Positions 26,201-35,299 of a stretch of 64,000 nt of DNA are shown here, piece after piece. Positions within the stretch are counted from its first letter, which is position 1; every line of letters begins with the position of its first letter. The stretch is from the NCBI RefSeq assembly GCF_039872765.1, contig NZ_JBDPZC010000003.1, forward strand, positions 389,784-453,783, read 5' to 3'. The notes beneath the pieces were generated by a model, which saw nothing but the letters and a program-made list of their open reading frames with translations, was not told the DNA's origin and made no database searches. Source of the stretch: Roseateles_B flavus. Lineage in GTDB: Bacteria > Pseudomonadota > Gammaproteobacteria > Burkholderiales > Burkholderiaceae_C. A program made the position numbers and the translations under genes.

Positions 26201-29164
26201 TCAGAACTCGTACTGGGCCATCAGGCGCACGCGGCGCGGCTGCTGCACGGAGTTGGCGTCCGGCTGGCCATAGGCAGGACGGGGCGAGTTGATGCCGTTG
26301 TCCGACTGCTCGTCGATGGCGCCGGGCGTGCGGGCGTTGAACACGTTCAGCAGGTCCACCGAGAAGGTCATGCCCTTCAGCGCGCGAGGCGTGTAGGTGG
26401 CCTGGAGGTTCAGCTCCTTGGTCCAGTCCAGGCGCCCTGCGGTACCGCGCGGCGTCAGCTTGCCCATGCAGTAGAACGAGGTGGAGCCGTAGTTGATCGA
26501 CTGGGTGTCGATGGTGCCGGCATAGGTGCCCAGGCAGTTGCGGGGGCGGCCGCTCTGCAGGATCAGGTTCGCGCCCAGGCGCCATTCGTCGGTGGCGGCG
26601 TAGGAGCCCCACAGCTTGAAGGTATGGCGGCGATCGTTGGGCAGGTAGCCATCGGAGCCTTCCATCAGGCCCGGGTAGTCCCAGTCCTGGCCGATGCCGG
26701 CGTCGCGCTGGCCGATGTCCGACTTGACGTAGCCCTCGGTCGTGCCCTTGCTGAAGGCCAGCACGTAGGAGCCCTGCAGGCTCCACTTCTTGTCCCAGGC
26801 GCGCTCGACCGTGAACTCCAGCGCGTCATAGGTCCGCTTGGGCTTGACGGGGAAGCGCAGCGCCTCGGCCGGGATGGTCACCGCCGTCAGCTCGTGCTTG
26901 CCGTCGAGGTCGACATTGGCGGTCAGGTCCTTGCCGGGGTTGGCCAGGAAGCAGCGCTGGATGGTGTTCCCGATGCGGCGTGCCTGGGCTTCCGTGTACT
27001 TGCCGGACTTGCGGGCCCAGTCGTAGGCGCCTTCGAAGGCGCAGACGTCGTCCATCGAGTTCTTCAGCGCACGGTGGGTGTACTTGACGCCACCGGACCA
27101 GCGCTCCACCAGGGCCTTCTGGAAGCCGATGATGAACTCGTCCTGGAACATCGGCTTGATGTTGGGGTCGACGATGGTGCGGGGGTCCGGGGCCGTGCCG
27201 TCCGAGTTCATCTTGCGGTCGCCCAGCTTGGCCCCGAGGGCCGGCAGCTCGAGCTTGTCGGCACTGAAGCTGCCGCCGAACTGGTAGTAGTCGGTCCAGT
27301 CACCCTGCCTGCCGGAGAGGCGGACGTTGGTGTTCGCGTACACCGGGATGTAGTAGCGGCCCACGTTGGAGTAGACCTTCAGCTTGCCGTCGCCGGCCAC
27401 GTCCCAGGCGGCGGCCAGGCGCGGTGCGTAGGTGTTCTTCACGTCGATGAAGGGAACGCCGTCACCATTCTTGTTCGTGAAGGCCTCGCTGCGCAGGCCC
27501 ACGCTCACCAGCAGGTTCTTCGTCGCCTGCCAGTTGTCCTCGATGTACCAGGCCGAGTTCTCGGTGCGGAAATCACCACCGTTCTCGAAGTAGCGCACCG
27601 AGACCACGTCCTGCGTCGCCCCTGTGGCATTGGTGTAGCCGTTGGCCAGCTTGCCGCCCGCGGCCAGGGTGGTCAGGGTCCACCAGGACTTGGAGGCGCC
27701 CGGTGCCACGCTGCCGTCATGCGTCAGATAGACCTCGGAATCAAGGCCGGCGCGCAGCGTGTGCTTGGCGTTGAGCGCGTACTCGACGTCGAAGCGATAG
27801 GCCGTGCGCTTGTCCTTGGCCGCCGGGTCACCGACCGTGGTCTGGGTGGAGCAGCCGCGCAGGATGGCCTCGGGGCCACGCTCGTCGCTGATGTACTCGC
27901 AACCGCTGCTGGGGATGATGGAGGAGCGGCTGTAGCGGCCCACGCCGTACAGGGCGGAGACGGTGAGGTCGTCGGTGAGCCAGCTGGTCCACTTGAGGAT
28001 CTGGGTCGCGCCGCCGGTGGTGTAGACGTCGGTGCCCAGGTCGTCACCCCGCGCAGTCTCGTAGGCCTGGGGCGACTTGAAGTTGGCGCGGTTGCGCTCC
28101 GTCTTGTCGTTGAAGGCGGTCAGCTCCAGCAGGTTGTTCTTGGTGACGTTCCAGTCCAGCTTGAGCAGGTACTGGGGGGTCTTGTTGGTCTCGTCGTACT
28201 GCGTGTTGATCCCGTACCAGCGCGTGCGCTCGTTCTGCAGCTGCACCAGGCCGAAGCCGTAGAGCGTGTCCTTGACCAGCGCGCCGCCCGCGTAGGCACT
28301 CACCTTGCGGCGGTCGAAGTCGCCCGGGCGGTTCATGGCCTGCCAGTCGCCCCACTTCGAGGCGTCGGTGCTGGCGTTCTTGAAGTAGATGGAAGACCCG
28401 CGCAGCGAGGCCGGCTCGAAGCTGGCGCTCACGCCGCCGTGCCATTCATCGGTGCCGCGCTTGGTCGTCACCGAGATCACGCCGCCCAGCGAGCGGCCGT
28501 ACTCCGCGCCATAGCCGCCGGTCTTGACCTGCTGGTTGGCAATGCCTTCGAAGGGCACCGAGTTGAAGGCGATGCCGTTGACGATGTTGGTGACGTTGAA
28601 GCCATTGATGTAGTAGGCGTTCTCGGCCGGCGAGGCACCGCCCAGCGAAGGCACGTTGCCGATGCGACCGTCGCCGCGCACCGCGCCAGGCGCCAGCAGG
28701 GCGATGGCGGTGACGTCCCGCACGACGGGGATGCGGTCGATGTCCGCCTTGTTCAGCAGGGTGGCGCTTTCCGTCGACTTCATGTCGATGGTCTTGACCG
28801 CCGAGCCGGTCACGATCACTTGATCCAGGGCATTGAAGTCAGCCACCGACCCTTTGCCGGGGACCACGGCAACGGTCTGCGTGCGGGTGCTGCCATCGCT
28901 TCGCGTCACCACCACCTGGTAATCGCCCGGGGGCAGCTGGCTCACCACGTAGCCGCCATCCTTGTCGACCGTGACCGTGCGGGTCAGGCCGACGGCCTTG
29001 TTCACGATGGTGATCCTGTCACCTGCGCGGGCCTGCCCGTTGATGGAGCCGGCGCTCTGCTGGGCCAGCACGGGCGTGGCACTCAGGGCGGCGCCCATGG
29101 CGATGGCCAGTGCCGAACGCCGCAGGACGGCGGCCGTGGTCAGGCATTTTCTGGATTGGGACAT
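26201..29164 (-). CDS. TonB-dependent receptor with carboxypeptidase-regulatory-like N-terminal domain (Oar-like)
   Basis: 987 residues. A signal peptide (ALAIAMGAALSATPVLAQ) is followed by a small beta-sandwich regulatory domain (about residues 40-105), a plug domain (DQVIVTGSAVKTIDM, then YYINGFNVTNIVNG and GGYGAEYGRSLGGVISV) and a long outer-membrane barrel ending in QYEF, an aromatic C-terminus as expected for barrel insertion. Proteins of this shape import large substrates or, like Oar, act in protein export and adhesion; no substrate gene lies next to it. Start at 29162-29164, with AGGA upstream. It has its own terminator and is a single-gene unit. Confidence 0.92.
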   Translation of the reverse strand: MSQSRKCLTTAAVLRRSALAIAMGAALSATPVLAQQSAGSINGQARAGDRITIVNKAVGLTRTVTVDKDGGYVVSQLPPGDYQVVVTRSDGSTRTQTVAVVPGKGSVADFNALDQVIVTGSAVKTIDMKSTESATLLNKADIDRIPVVRDVTAIALLAPGAVRGDGRIGNVPSLGGASPAENAYYINGFNVTNIVNGIAFNSVPFEGIANQQVKTGGYGAEYGRSLGGVISVTTKRGTDEWHGGVSASFEPASLRGSSIYFKNASTDASKWGDWQAMNRPGDFDRRKVSAYAGGALVKDTLYGFGLVQLQNERTRWYGINTQYDETNKTPQYLLKLDWNVTKNNLLELTAFNDKTERNRANFKSPQAYETARGDDLGTDVYTTGGATQILKWTSWLTDDLTVSALYGVGRYSRSSIIPSSGCEYISDERGPEAILRGCSTQTTVGDPAAKDKRTAYRFDVEYALNAKHTLRAGLDSEVYLTHDGSVAPGASKSWWTLTTLAAGGKLANGYTNATGATQDVVSVRYFENGGDFRTENSAWYIEDNWQATKNLLVSVGLRSEAFTNKNGDGVPFIDVKNTYAPRLAAAWDVAGDGKLKVYSNVGRYYIPVYANTNVRLSGRQGDWTDYYQFGGSFSADKLELPALGAKLGDRKMNSDGTAPDPRTIVDPNIKPMFQDEFIIGFQKALVERWSGGVKYTHRALKNSMDDVCAFEGAYDWARKSGKYTEAQARRIGNTIQRCFLANPGKDLTANVDLDGKHELTAVTIPAEALRFPVKPKRTYDALEFTVERAWDKKWSLQGSYVLAFSKGTTEGYVKSDIGQRDAGIGQDWDYPGLMEGSDGYLPNDRRHTFKLWGSYAATDEWRLGANLILQSGRPRNCLGTYAGTIDTQSINYGSTSFYCMGKLTPRGTAGRLDWTKELNLQATYTPRALKGMTFSVDLLNVFNARTPGAIDEQSDNGINSPRPAYGQPDANSVQQPRRVRLMAQYEF

Positions 29165-29654
29165 AGTTGTTCCTGTCATCTGATTTGAATGTCATGACGC
29201 ACACCGCCGGGCCGACCCTTGTGAGGCCGTGCAGATCCTCCTCGCGGCAGCAGTGCTCACGGATCATCCCGGCTGTCGCGCCGGGGCGAATCAGCGCCAC
29301 CACACCTTGACAGCGGGCTCCAGCGCTGCCGGGTTGCTAACCCCCAGAAGAGCATCCCTCACAATCCGGCCCTGACCCAGGAAGACGCGGGGCTGCCGGC
29401 CAGGCGCAGGCTGCGCGGCGGGACCGTGACAGGCGCATCGCAATGGCCGCTATCCGGACATCCGCGCGCGGGCGCCGGCACGCAGTTGCCTCGCGGCGAC
29501 GTTTCGTGCGCAGGACGTTTCAATTGCTTGCGAAGTTCGCTGCTCGCCCCGATGTGGCTGGCCCCCTGCAGGGCCCACGGCCGCAGACACAGCGCTGCTG
29601 TGACCCGGCTGTGACGATCCTCCCGGATCGTCGCTTTCCCGCCGATTTGCCCCC

Positions 29655-29675
29655 TTTTGCTGCATCGCAGCAAAA
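29655..29675. promoter_or_regulatory. PhaR-like operator, distal palindrome
   Basis: A perfect dyad TTTTGCTGC-N3-GCAGCAAAA just upstream of the phasin -35 box. It contains CTGC-N3-GCAG, the recognition form described for PhaR, the repressor of phasin genes in PHA-producing proteobacteria. PhaR itself is not in this window. Confidence 0.7.
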
Positions 29676-29680
29676 AGTGC

Positions 29681-29709
29681 TTGCAAGCCGCCCCGGAAGC
29701 CTCCACAAT
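29681..29709 (+). promoter_or_regulatory. Probable sigma-70 promoter of the phasin gene
   Basis: TTGCAA (29681-29686) and CACAAT (29704-29709) with a 17-base spacer. It sits between two TGC-rich palindromes, so transcription start would fall in the proximal palindrome. Confidence 0.55.
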
Positions 29710-29716
29710 TCATTTC

Positions 29717-29733
29717 ATGTTGCAGTGCAACAT
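29717..29733. promoter_or_regulatory. PhaR-like operator, proximal palindrome
   Basis: ATGTTGCA-G-TGCAACAT, a perfect 17-base dyad just downstream of the -10 box, where a bound repressor would block initiation. Its TGCA-rich core resembles the PhaR sites of other PHA producers. Confidence 0.6.
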
Positions 29734-29799
29734 TATCGCTGTCACCAAGTATCCATCAGGAATCCCGCGGGTCGCCCCGCTCAGACTTAGGAGAGCATC

Positions 29800-30357
29800 A
29801 TGCTGACTGCTGAACAAATCTTCGCCGCCCACAAGGCCAATATCGAGACCCTGTTCGGTCTGACCAACAAGGCTTTCGAAGGCGTGGAGAAGCTGGTCGA
29901 GCTGAACCTGCAGGTGGCCAAGGCCACCCTGGCTGAAGCCGCCGAGAACACCCAGGCCGCCCTGTCCGTGAAGGACGCGCAAGAGCTGCTGGCCCTGCAG
30001 ACCTCGCTGCTGCAACCCAGCGCCGAGAAGGCCGCCGCCTACAGCCGTCACCTGTACGACATCGCCACCGCCACCAACGCCGAAGTGGCCAAGGTCGCCG
30101 AGGCCCAGTTCGCCGAAGCGCAGACCAAGTTCAACGCCGTGGTCGACACCGCTGCCAAGAACGCCCCGGCCGGCACCGAGAACGCCGTGGCCCTGGTGAA
30201 GTCCGCCGTGGCCGCCGCCAACAACGCCATCGAGAACATCCAGAAGGCCGCCAAGCAAGCCACCGAAGTGGCCGAGGCCAACTTCGAGGCCGTGACCAAC
30301 ACCGCCGTGAAGGCCTCGCAAGGCAGCAGCCGCGCCAAGCGTTCCGCCTCCGCCTGA
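29800..30357 (+). CDS. phaP: Phasin, PHA-granule-associated protein
   Basis: 185 residues, Ala-rich, helical and without a signal peptide. The opening LTAEQIFAAHKANIETLFGL and the amphipathic repeats that follow are typical of betaproteobacterial phasins, which coat polyhydroxyalkanoate granules and control their size and number. The C-terminus is basic (SSRAKRSASA). TAGGAGAG lies before the ATG. The gene stands alone, with PhaR-like operators upstream and a terminator downstream, so it is probably induced when granules titrate PhaR away. Confidence 0.95.
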   Translation: MLTAEQIFAAHKANIETLFGLTNKAFEGVEKLVELNLQVAKATLAEAAENTQAALSVKDAQELLALQTSLLQPSAEKAAAYSRHLYDIATATNAEVAKVAEAQFAEAQTKFNAVVDTAAKNAPAGTENAVALVKSAVAAANNAIENIQKAAKQATEVAEANFEAVTNTAVKASQGSSRAKRSASA

Positions 30358-30413
30358 ATCTGACGAGTTGTCTCCTCGGTACCCCGTGGTGACCGCGTCA
30401 CCCAGGTACCCTT

Positions 30414-30447
30414 GAAGCCCGATGCCTTGTGCCTCGGGCTTTTTTTA
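30414..30447 (+). terminator. Rho-independent terminator of phaP
   Basis: AAGCCCGA, an 11-base loop, TCGGGCTT and a run of T to 30447, 57 bases after the phasin stop. Confidence 0.88.
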
Positions 30448-30502
30448 TGGACTTCCCCGGGCCTGACCTCCGTGCAGGCGCTGCTAGCATCCGCGCCTGA
30501 CC

Positions 30503-31393
30503 ATGAGCGAGCGCGCCGCCCCTTCCCTTGTCGACTGCCCCAATTGCGAGGCGCCGCTGGCCCGGCCTCCCGCGCCTTTCTGTGCGCAGTGCGGCCAGGA
30601 GGCGCGGGTCCGGGCGCCCACGCTGATGGAGTTCCTCCAGCAGTTCGGCGGGGCCTACATCTCCACCGAAGGCGCCCTGTGGCGCACGCTGAAGCTGCTG
30701 CTGACGCGACCCGGCGCCCTGACGGCGGACTACCTGCGCGGCAAGCGCCGCAGCCATGTGCTGCCCCTGCGCCTGTACCTCACCATCAGCGTGCTGACCC
30801 TGGCCCTGCTGAAGCTCCTGGGCCATGCGCCCTTCAGCGAGGAGAAAGCCGAACGCACCCGCCAGAGCCTGCAGACTGGCACCTTCTCCGTGGTGGGGAT
30901 CCCGCCGGTCGTGCTGGCCATGGAGCACCGGCAGTTCGTCTGCACCGGGCTGCCGGACTGGTACTGCACGCGCGCCCGGGCCCGGCTGGAGCAGGATCCC
31001 GGCACCGTGGTGCAGGCCGTGCAGGCGGCGCCGGAGCAGGTCATCGGCAGCATGGGGCGGGCGATGTTCGTGCTGCTGCCGGTCTTCGCCCTGCTGCTGA
31101 AGCTGCTGCAATGGCGCCGTGACGGCCAGGGCCTGCGCTACACCGAGCACCTGGTCTTCGCCCTGCACCTGCACTGCGTGTGGTTTCTGGCCCTGTGGGC
31201 GGTCGCGCTGCCGTCCCCGCTGCCCCTGGGCGCGCTGGCGTGGAGCCAGGGCTACACCCTGCTGGCCCTGCGCAGGGTCTACGGGCGCGGCTGGTGGGGC
31301 ACGGCCTGGCGGGCCGTGCTGCTGCTGGCGACGCAGGCCGTGCTGATATTCGGCATGTTCATCCTCTCCGTCCTCTGGTCCGTGGTCTCATGA
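30503..31393 (+). CDS. DUF3667-like zinc-ribbon membrane protein (first of two)
   Basis: 296 residues. An N-terminal zinc ribbon with two CxxC knuckles (CPNC and CAQCGQE) is followed by the conserved block TLMEFLQQFGGAYISTEGAL and about five membrane helices. No enzymatic motif is visible; the DUF3667 family is uncharacterised. The stop overlaps the start of the next gene, a clear paralogue, by four bases, so the two are translated together and may form a hetero-oligomer. Confidence 0.8.
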   Translation: MSERAAPSLVDCPNCEAPLARPPAPFCAQCGQEARVRAPTLMEFLQQFGGAYISTEGALWRTLKLLLTRPGALTADYLRGKRRSHVLPLRLYLTISVLTLALLKLLGHAPFSEEKAERTRQSLQTGTFSVVGIPPVVLAMEHRQFVCTGLPDWYCTRARARLEQDPGTVVQAVQAAPEQVIGSMGRAMFVLLPVFALLLKLLQWRRDGQGLRYTEHLVFALHLHCVWFLALWAVALPSPLPLGALAWSQGYTLLALRRVYGRGWWGTAWRAVLLLATQAVLIFGMFILSVLWSVVS

Positions 31394-32397
31394 ACTGGTT
31401 TCGCAGGCAGTTGCTGGTCCCCTCCCCCGTGCCCGGCCACTGCGCCAACTGCGGCAGCGCGCTGCCCGAGCCGCGGCCGCGCTTCTGCGGCCACTGCGGC
31501 CAGGAGACCGAAGTCAAGGCGCCCTCGCTGGGCGAGTTCATCCAGCAGTTCGGCGGCGCCTACTTCTCCACCGAGGGCGCGCTGTGGCGCACGCTGTGGC
31601 GGCTCTTCATCCCCGGGCAGCTGACGCTGGAGTACTTCGCGGGCCGCCGCCGGCATTACGTGCTGCCGCTGCGGCTGTACCTGACGATGTCCGTGGTGTT
31701 GCTGCTGGCCCTGCGCTTCAACAGCCAGCTGGAATGGACGGACGACGCGCCCGCCGACGGTCCGCCCGCGGCCGCCTCCGCGCCACAGTCCACGCCGCAG
31801 GCCGGCACCGGTGCGCTGAAACCGGCCCGGGTGGCCAGCGGGCCACAGCGGGTGCACCGCGGCCTGATCATCGACGACAAGGACCGCGCCGAGCTGACCA
31901 TGATCGAGCTGGGCGGCTGGCGGGCCGGCATGCACCAGGGGAAGTTCTACTGCGAAGGCTTCAGTGACAAGGTCTGCAAGCGCCTCGAACGCCGCCTCAC
32001 GGCCGACCCGGAGACCGCCCGGCAAGAGTTCGCCGACCTCCCCTCCCGGGCCCTGGACCACCTCGGCCAGGCCATGTTCGTGCTGCTGCCGGCCTTCGCG
32101 CTGTGGCTCAAGCTGCTCTACGTGGACAAGCGCCGCCGCTACACCGAGCACCTGGTCTTCGCCCTGCACCAGCACGCCTTCTGGTTCGCGATGCTGGCCC
32201 TGCTGACGCTGAAGGCCGAGCCGGTGGCGGTGTTCTGCGCGCTGGCCATGGTGGTCCACCCGCTGCTCGCCCTGCACCGCGTCTACGGCACGCGCTGGTG
32301 GAGCACCCTGCCCCGCGCCTTCGGCCTGATGGTGGCTTACACCGTCAGCCTGGGCCTGGTGATGACGGCCGTGTTCATCTACCTGTTCGCGTCTTAG
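31390..32397 (+). CDS. DUF3667-like zinc-ribbon membrane protein (second of two)
   Basis: 335 residues; same plan as the previous gene: zinc ribbon (CANC, CGHCGQE), the block EFIQQFGGAYFSTEGALWRTL, HYVLPLRLYLTMSV and membrane helices. It differs by an Ala/Pro-rich insert after the first helices (about 115-150), probably periplasmic, before VHRGLIIDDKDRAEL. The start ATG at 31390 overlaps the upstream stop. The 3' end overlaps the convergent patatin gene by 23 bases. Confidence 0.8.
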   Translation: MNWFRRQLLVPSPVPGHCANCGSALPEPRPRFCGHCGQETEVKAPSLGEFIQQFGGAYFSTEGALWRTLWRLFIPGQLTLEYFAGRRRHYVLPLRLYLTMSVVLLLALRFNSQLEWTDDAPADGPPAAASAPQSTPQAGTGALKPARVASGPQRVHRGLIIDDKDRAELTMIELGGWRAGMHQGKFYCEGFSDKVCKRLERRLTADPETARQEFADLPSRALDHLGQAMFVLLPAFALWLKLLYVDKRRRYTEHLVFALHQHAFWFAMLALLTLKAEPVAVFCALAMVVHPLLALHRVYGTRWWSTLPRAFGLMVAYTVSLGLVMTAVFIYLFAS

Positions 32398-33334
32398 CCG
32401 CCAGACGCTGGCGCAGCTGGGGCATGGCGGCCAGCGCAGCCTCGCGCCCCGCCTGGATGCTGCGCTTGCGGGCCGAGAAGTCGGCGCTGCCCACGCCCTC
32501 CAGTCTGGGGCGGATGATGACGTCCGCCTCGCGCAGCTCGAAGTTGTTGATGGAGCGGCCCATGATGGAGAAGGTCTGCAGCAGCATGCGCATGGCGTCG
32601 CCGGGCGGCTTGGCCTCGGGCGGCTCGGAGATGTCCACCGCGACGACCAGCTCGGCGCCCATCTGCTTGGCGAAGCGCACCGGCACCGGCGCCACCAGGC
32701 CGCCGTCCACATACTCGCGCTGGCCGATCTTGACCGGCTGGAACACCGCCGGCACCGAGCTGGAGGCGCGCACCGCGGCGCCCGTGTCGCCGGTGCGGAA
32801 GAGGATGGGCGAGCCGTCCGAGAGGTCGGTGGCGACGATGCCCAGCGGCAGGGGCATCTGCTCGATCAGGCGGTGGCCGGTCTTCTCACGCACGAAGCGC
32901 GCCAGCGCCTCGCCGCGGATCAGGCCCCGGGTGGGGAAGGCCCAGTCGGTGATGGCGCCCTCGTCCATGGACTCGGCCATCTGGGCCAGCTCCTTGCCGT
33001 TCTTGCCCGAGGCGTAGAGCGAGGCCACCAGGCTGCCCGCCGAGGTGCCCGCCACCAGATCGACCTTGATGCCGTTCTCCTCCAGCACCTGGATCACGCC
33101 GATGTGCGCGAAGCCCCGCGCCGCGCCGCCGCCCAGGGCCAGGCCCAGCTTGGGTGGCTTCGGGGGCGGCAGGGGCACGACGGGGTCGACCGGCTGCACG
33201 GGCTGGGGCGGCGGTGTCTCCGTGCCGGGGTTGCGGGTGGGCGCGGTGGCGCAGGCGGCCAGGCCCAGGGCGAGCAGGGCCGCCAAAGCGGCACGACGGG
33301 GGCGGACAGTGGCCGCAATATCAGACGATCGCAT
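32375..33334 (-). CDS. Patatin-like phospholipase lipoprotein
   Basis: 319 residues. A signal peptide with lipobox LAAC (about residues 24-27) and a Pro-rich linker (PPPQPVQPVDPVVPLPPPKP) lead into a patatin domain. The oxyanion loop is GGGAARGF, the nucleophile Ser lies in GTSAGS and the catalytic Asp in DGGLVAP, so the Ser-Asp dyad is intact. It should hydrolyse lipid acyl chains at an envelope membrane. The start ATG at 33332-33334 is the first before the signal peptide; the frame runs much further upstream but only as antisense to the next gene. It diverges from a second patatin gene 129 bases away. Confidence 0.9.
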   Translation of the reverse strand: MRSSDIAATVRPRRAALAALLALGLAACATAPTRNPGTETPPPQPVQPVDPVVPLPPPKPPKLGLALGGGAARGFAHIGVIQVLEENGIKVDLVAGTSAGSLVASLYASGKNGKELAQMAESMDEGAITDWAFPTRGLIRGEALARFVREKTGHRLIEQMPLPLGIVATDLSDGSPILFRTGDTGAAVRASSSVPAVFQPVKIGQREYVDGGLVAPVPVRFAKQMGAELVVAVDISEPPEAKPPGDAMRMLLQTFSIMGRSINNFELREADVIIRPRLEGVGSADFSARKRSIQAGREAALAAMPQLRQRLAAKTRTGR

Positions 33335-33463
33335 GGCGCGGCATTCTATTGAGCCGGCCGGCACTGCGGCGCCGGGGCCACGTCTTGCCTCCCCGCCGCC
33401 GGGCGCGATGCCACAATGCAGCAGCGCCTGCGCCTGCCAGGCGCGCCCACCGGGGAGTCGTGC

Positions 33464-35299
33464 GTGGACGAATCGGAACAGGTCAGGGAACGCATCGCCG
33501 CCATGCTGCGCAGCAGCCCGGTGTTCGGCCCGCTGTCCGATGCGCTGCGCCTGGCCCTGGCCGCCGCGATGCGCCTGCACACCGTGCCAGGTGGCAGCCC
33601 GCTGTTCCATGAGGGCGAGCCGGCGGACAGCATGGCCGTGGTCCTCAGCGGCGGCCTGCGCGCCTGGCGCCAGACGCCCGCCGGCGAGCTGCTGCTCTAC
33701 AACCAGTTCCATCCCGGCCAGAGCGTGGGCGAGCTGGCCATGATCCTGCAGCAGGCGCGCGCCCAGCACGTCACCGCGCTGCGGGACTCCCTGGTCGCTC
33801 TGCTGGACCGCCAGGCCTACGAGGCCCTGCTGCTGCTGCACCCGCTGGAGCTGAGCCGGGTCATGATCAAGACGGTGGCGGACCGGCTGCGCAACCAGGC
33901 CGACGGCAGCGAGCAGCGGCTGGCGCAGACCTTTCTCGTGCTGCCCCTGTCGCCCGACGCGGCCACCCGCCAGGCCGCCGCCACGCTGGCCCGCCAGCTG
34001 AGCCAGGCCCTGGGCCACGGAGGCCGCGCCGGCCATCTGCTGGAGCACGGCCCCGAGCAGACCCTGCGCCTGGACGGCCAGCCCTGGCCCCGCGATCGTC
34101 TGCCGGAGCTGGACGACAGCCATGACTACCTGGTCTACGAGGCCGACCCACAGGCCAGCGACTGGACACGCTACGCCTTCCGCCACGCCGACCAGCTCGT
34201 GCTGGTGGCCCGCGCCGGCAGCGGCCCGGGGCTCAGCGAGATCGAGCGCCAGCTGCAGCGCGAGACCGGCTGGTCCCTCAAGCGCCAGCACCTGGCCCTG
34301 CTGCACCCGGCCGCCGCGCGCGATGCCGAGGCGCCGCAGCCCTGGTCGGTCGAACGCCAGCTGGAGCGCGTCTACCCGCTGCGCGAAGGCCATGACGAGG
34401 ACGTGGCGCGCCTGGCCCGCTTCCTCACCGGCCAGGCCGTGGGCCTGGTGCTGGGCGGCGGCGGCGCGCGCGGCTTCGCGCACCTGGGGGTGCTGCGCGC
34501 GCTGCGCGAGGCGGGCGTGCCGGTGGATCTCATCGGCGGCAACAGCATGGGCGCCCTGATCGGCGCCCAGCTGGCCCAGGGCCATGACATCGCCACCGTG
34601 CTGGCGCAGACGCGCCGCTTCGCCACCGGCGGCGAACGGCTCACGCTGCCGCTGGTGTCGCTGGTGGGCGGGCGGCGCATCGAGCGCGACCTGCGCGCCC
34701 TCTTCGGCGAGCAGCAGATCGAGTGCCTGTGGCGCCCCTTTTTCGCCGCCAGCTGCAACCTGAGCCGCGGCAGCACGGCGGTGCTGGACCAGGGGCCGCT
34801 GTGGCGCGCCGTGCTCGCCAGCAATTCGCCCGCCGGCCTGCTGCCCCCCGTGCTGCAGGACGGCGACCTGCTGGTGGACGGCGCCATCCTGGAGAACGTG
34901 CCGGTCCAGGCCATGCGCGTGCGCCTGGGCACGCCCCTGGAGCGGCGGCGCGGCAACGGGCAGATCATCGCCATCGACGTCGATGCGCGCGCCGAACTGC
35001 GCGCCGACCCGCAGCTGCACCGCCTCAGCGCCGGCAGCCGGCTGCGCTCGCTGATCCGGCGCAGCGCCCCGTCCGCCCCGGGCATCGCCGACATCCTCTA
35101 CGCCGCCGGCCACGTAGGCGGGGCCAGCCAGCGCGGCCGCACCATCGCGCAGGCCGACGTCTACCTGCAGCCCGACCTCAGCCGCTACGCGCTGATGGCC
35201 TATGCCCGCGCCCAGGAGATTGCTGACGAAGGCTATCGCCACGCCCTGCAGCAGGTCGAGCAATGGCAAGACCTGGCCCCCGGAGGCCGGAGGCGATGA
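33464..35299 (+). CDS. NTE-type patatin with cyclic-nucleotide-binding domain
   Basis: 611 residues from a GTG at 33464, preferred for the GGGGAG six bases upstream; an in-frame ATG at 33416 lacks a site. The N-terminal third is a cNMP-binding/CRP-like fold (PLFHEGEPADSMAVVLSGGL, HPGQSVGELAMI), followed by a Rossmann-like linker and a patatin domain: GGGGARGFAHLG, nucleophile in GGNSMGAL and catalytic Asp in DGAILENVP. The order resembles neuropathy-target-esterase and E. coli RssA-like phospholipases. Its stop overlaps the NRPS start (ATGA), so lipid cleavage and peptide assembly are probably linked. Confidence 0.9.
   Translation: MDESEQVRERIAAMLRSSPVFGPLSDALRLALAAAMRLHTVPGGSPLFHEGEPADSMAVVLSGGLRAWRQTPAGELLLYNQFHPGQSVGELAMILQQARAQHVTALRDSLVALLDRQAYEALLLLHPLELSRVMIKTVADRLRNQADGSEQRLAQTFLVLPLSPDAATRQAAATLARQLSQALGHGGRAGHLLEHGPEQTLRLDGQPWPRDRLPELDDSHDYLVYEADPQASDWTRYAFRHADQLVLVARAGSGPGLSEIERQLQRETGWSLKRQHLALLHPAAARDAEAPQPWSVERQLERVYPLREGHDEDVARLARFLTGQAVGLVLGGGGARGFAHLGVLRALREAGVPVDLIGGNSMGALIGAQLAQGHDIATVLAQTRRFATGGERLTLPLVSLVGGRRIERDLRALFGEQQIECLWRPFFAASCNLSRGSTAVLDQGPLWRAVLASNSPAGLLPPVLQDGDLLVDGAILENVPVQAMRVRLGTPLERRRGNGQIIAIDVDARAELRADPQLHRLSAGSRLRSLIRRSAPSAPGIADILYAAGHVGGASQRGRTIAQADVYLQPDLSRYALMAYARAQEIADEGYRHALQQVEQWQDLAPGGRRR

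Larger units (their letters stand above)
29165..29799. other. 635-base divergent intergenic region
   Basis: Separates the receptor (minus) and phasin (plus) genes. The part next to the phasin holds a promoter and two palindromes listed separately. The middle (about 29200-29640) is GC-rich; I see no convincing RNA gene or coding region in it, and no clear promoter for the receptor. Confidence 0.5.
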
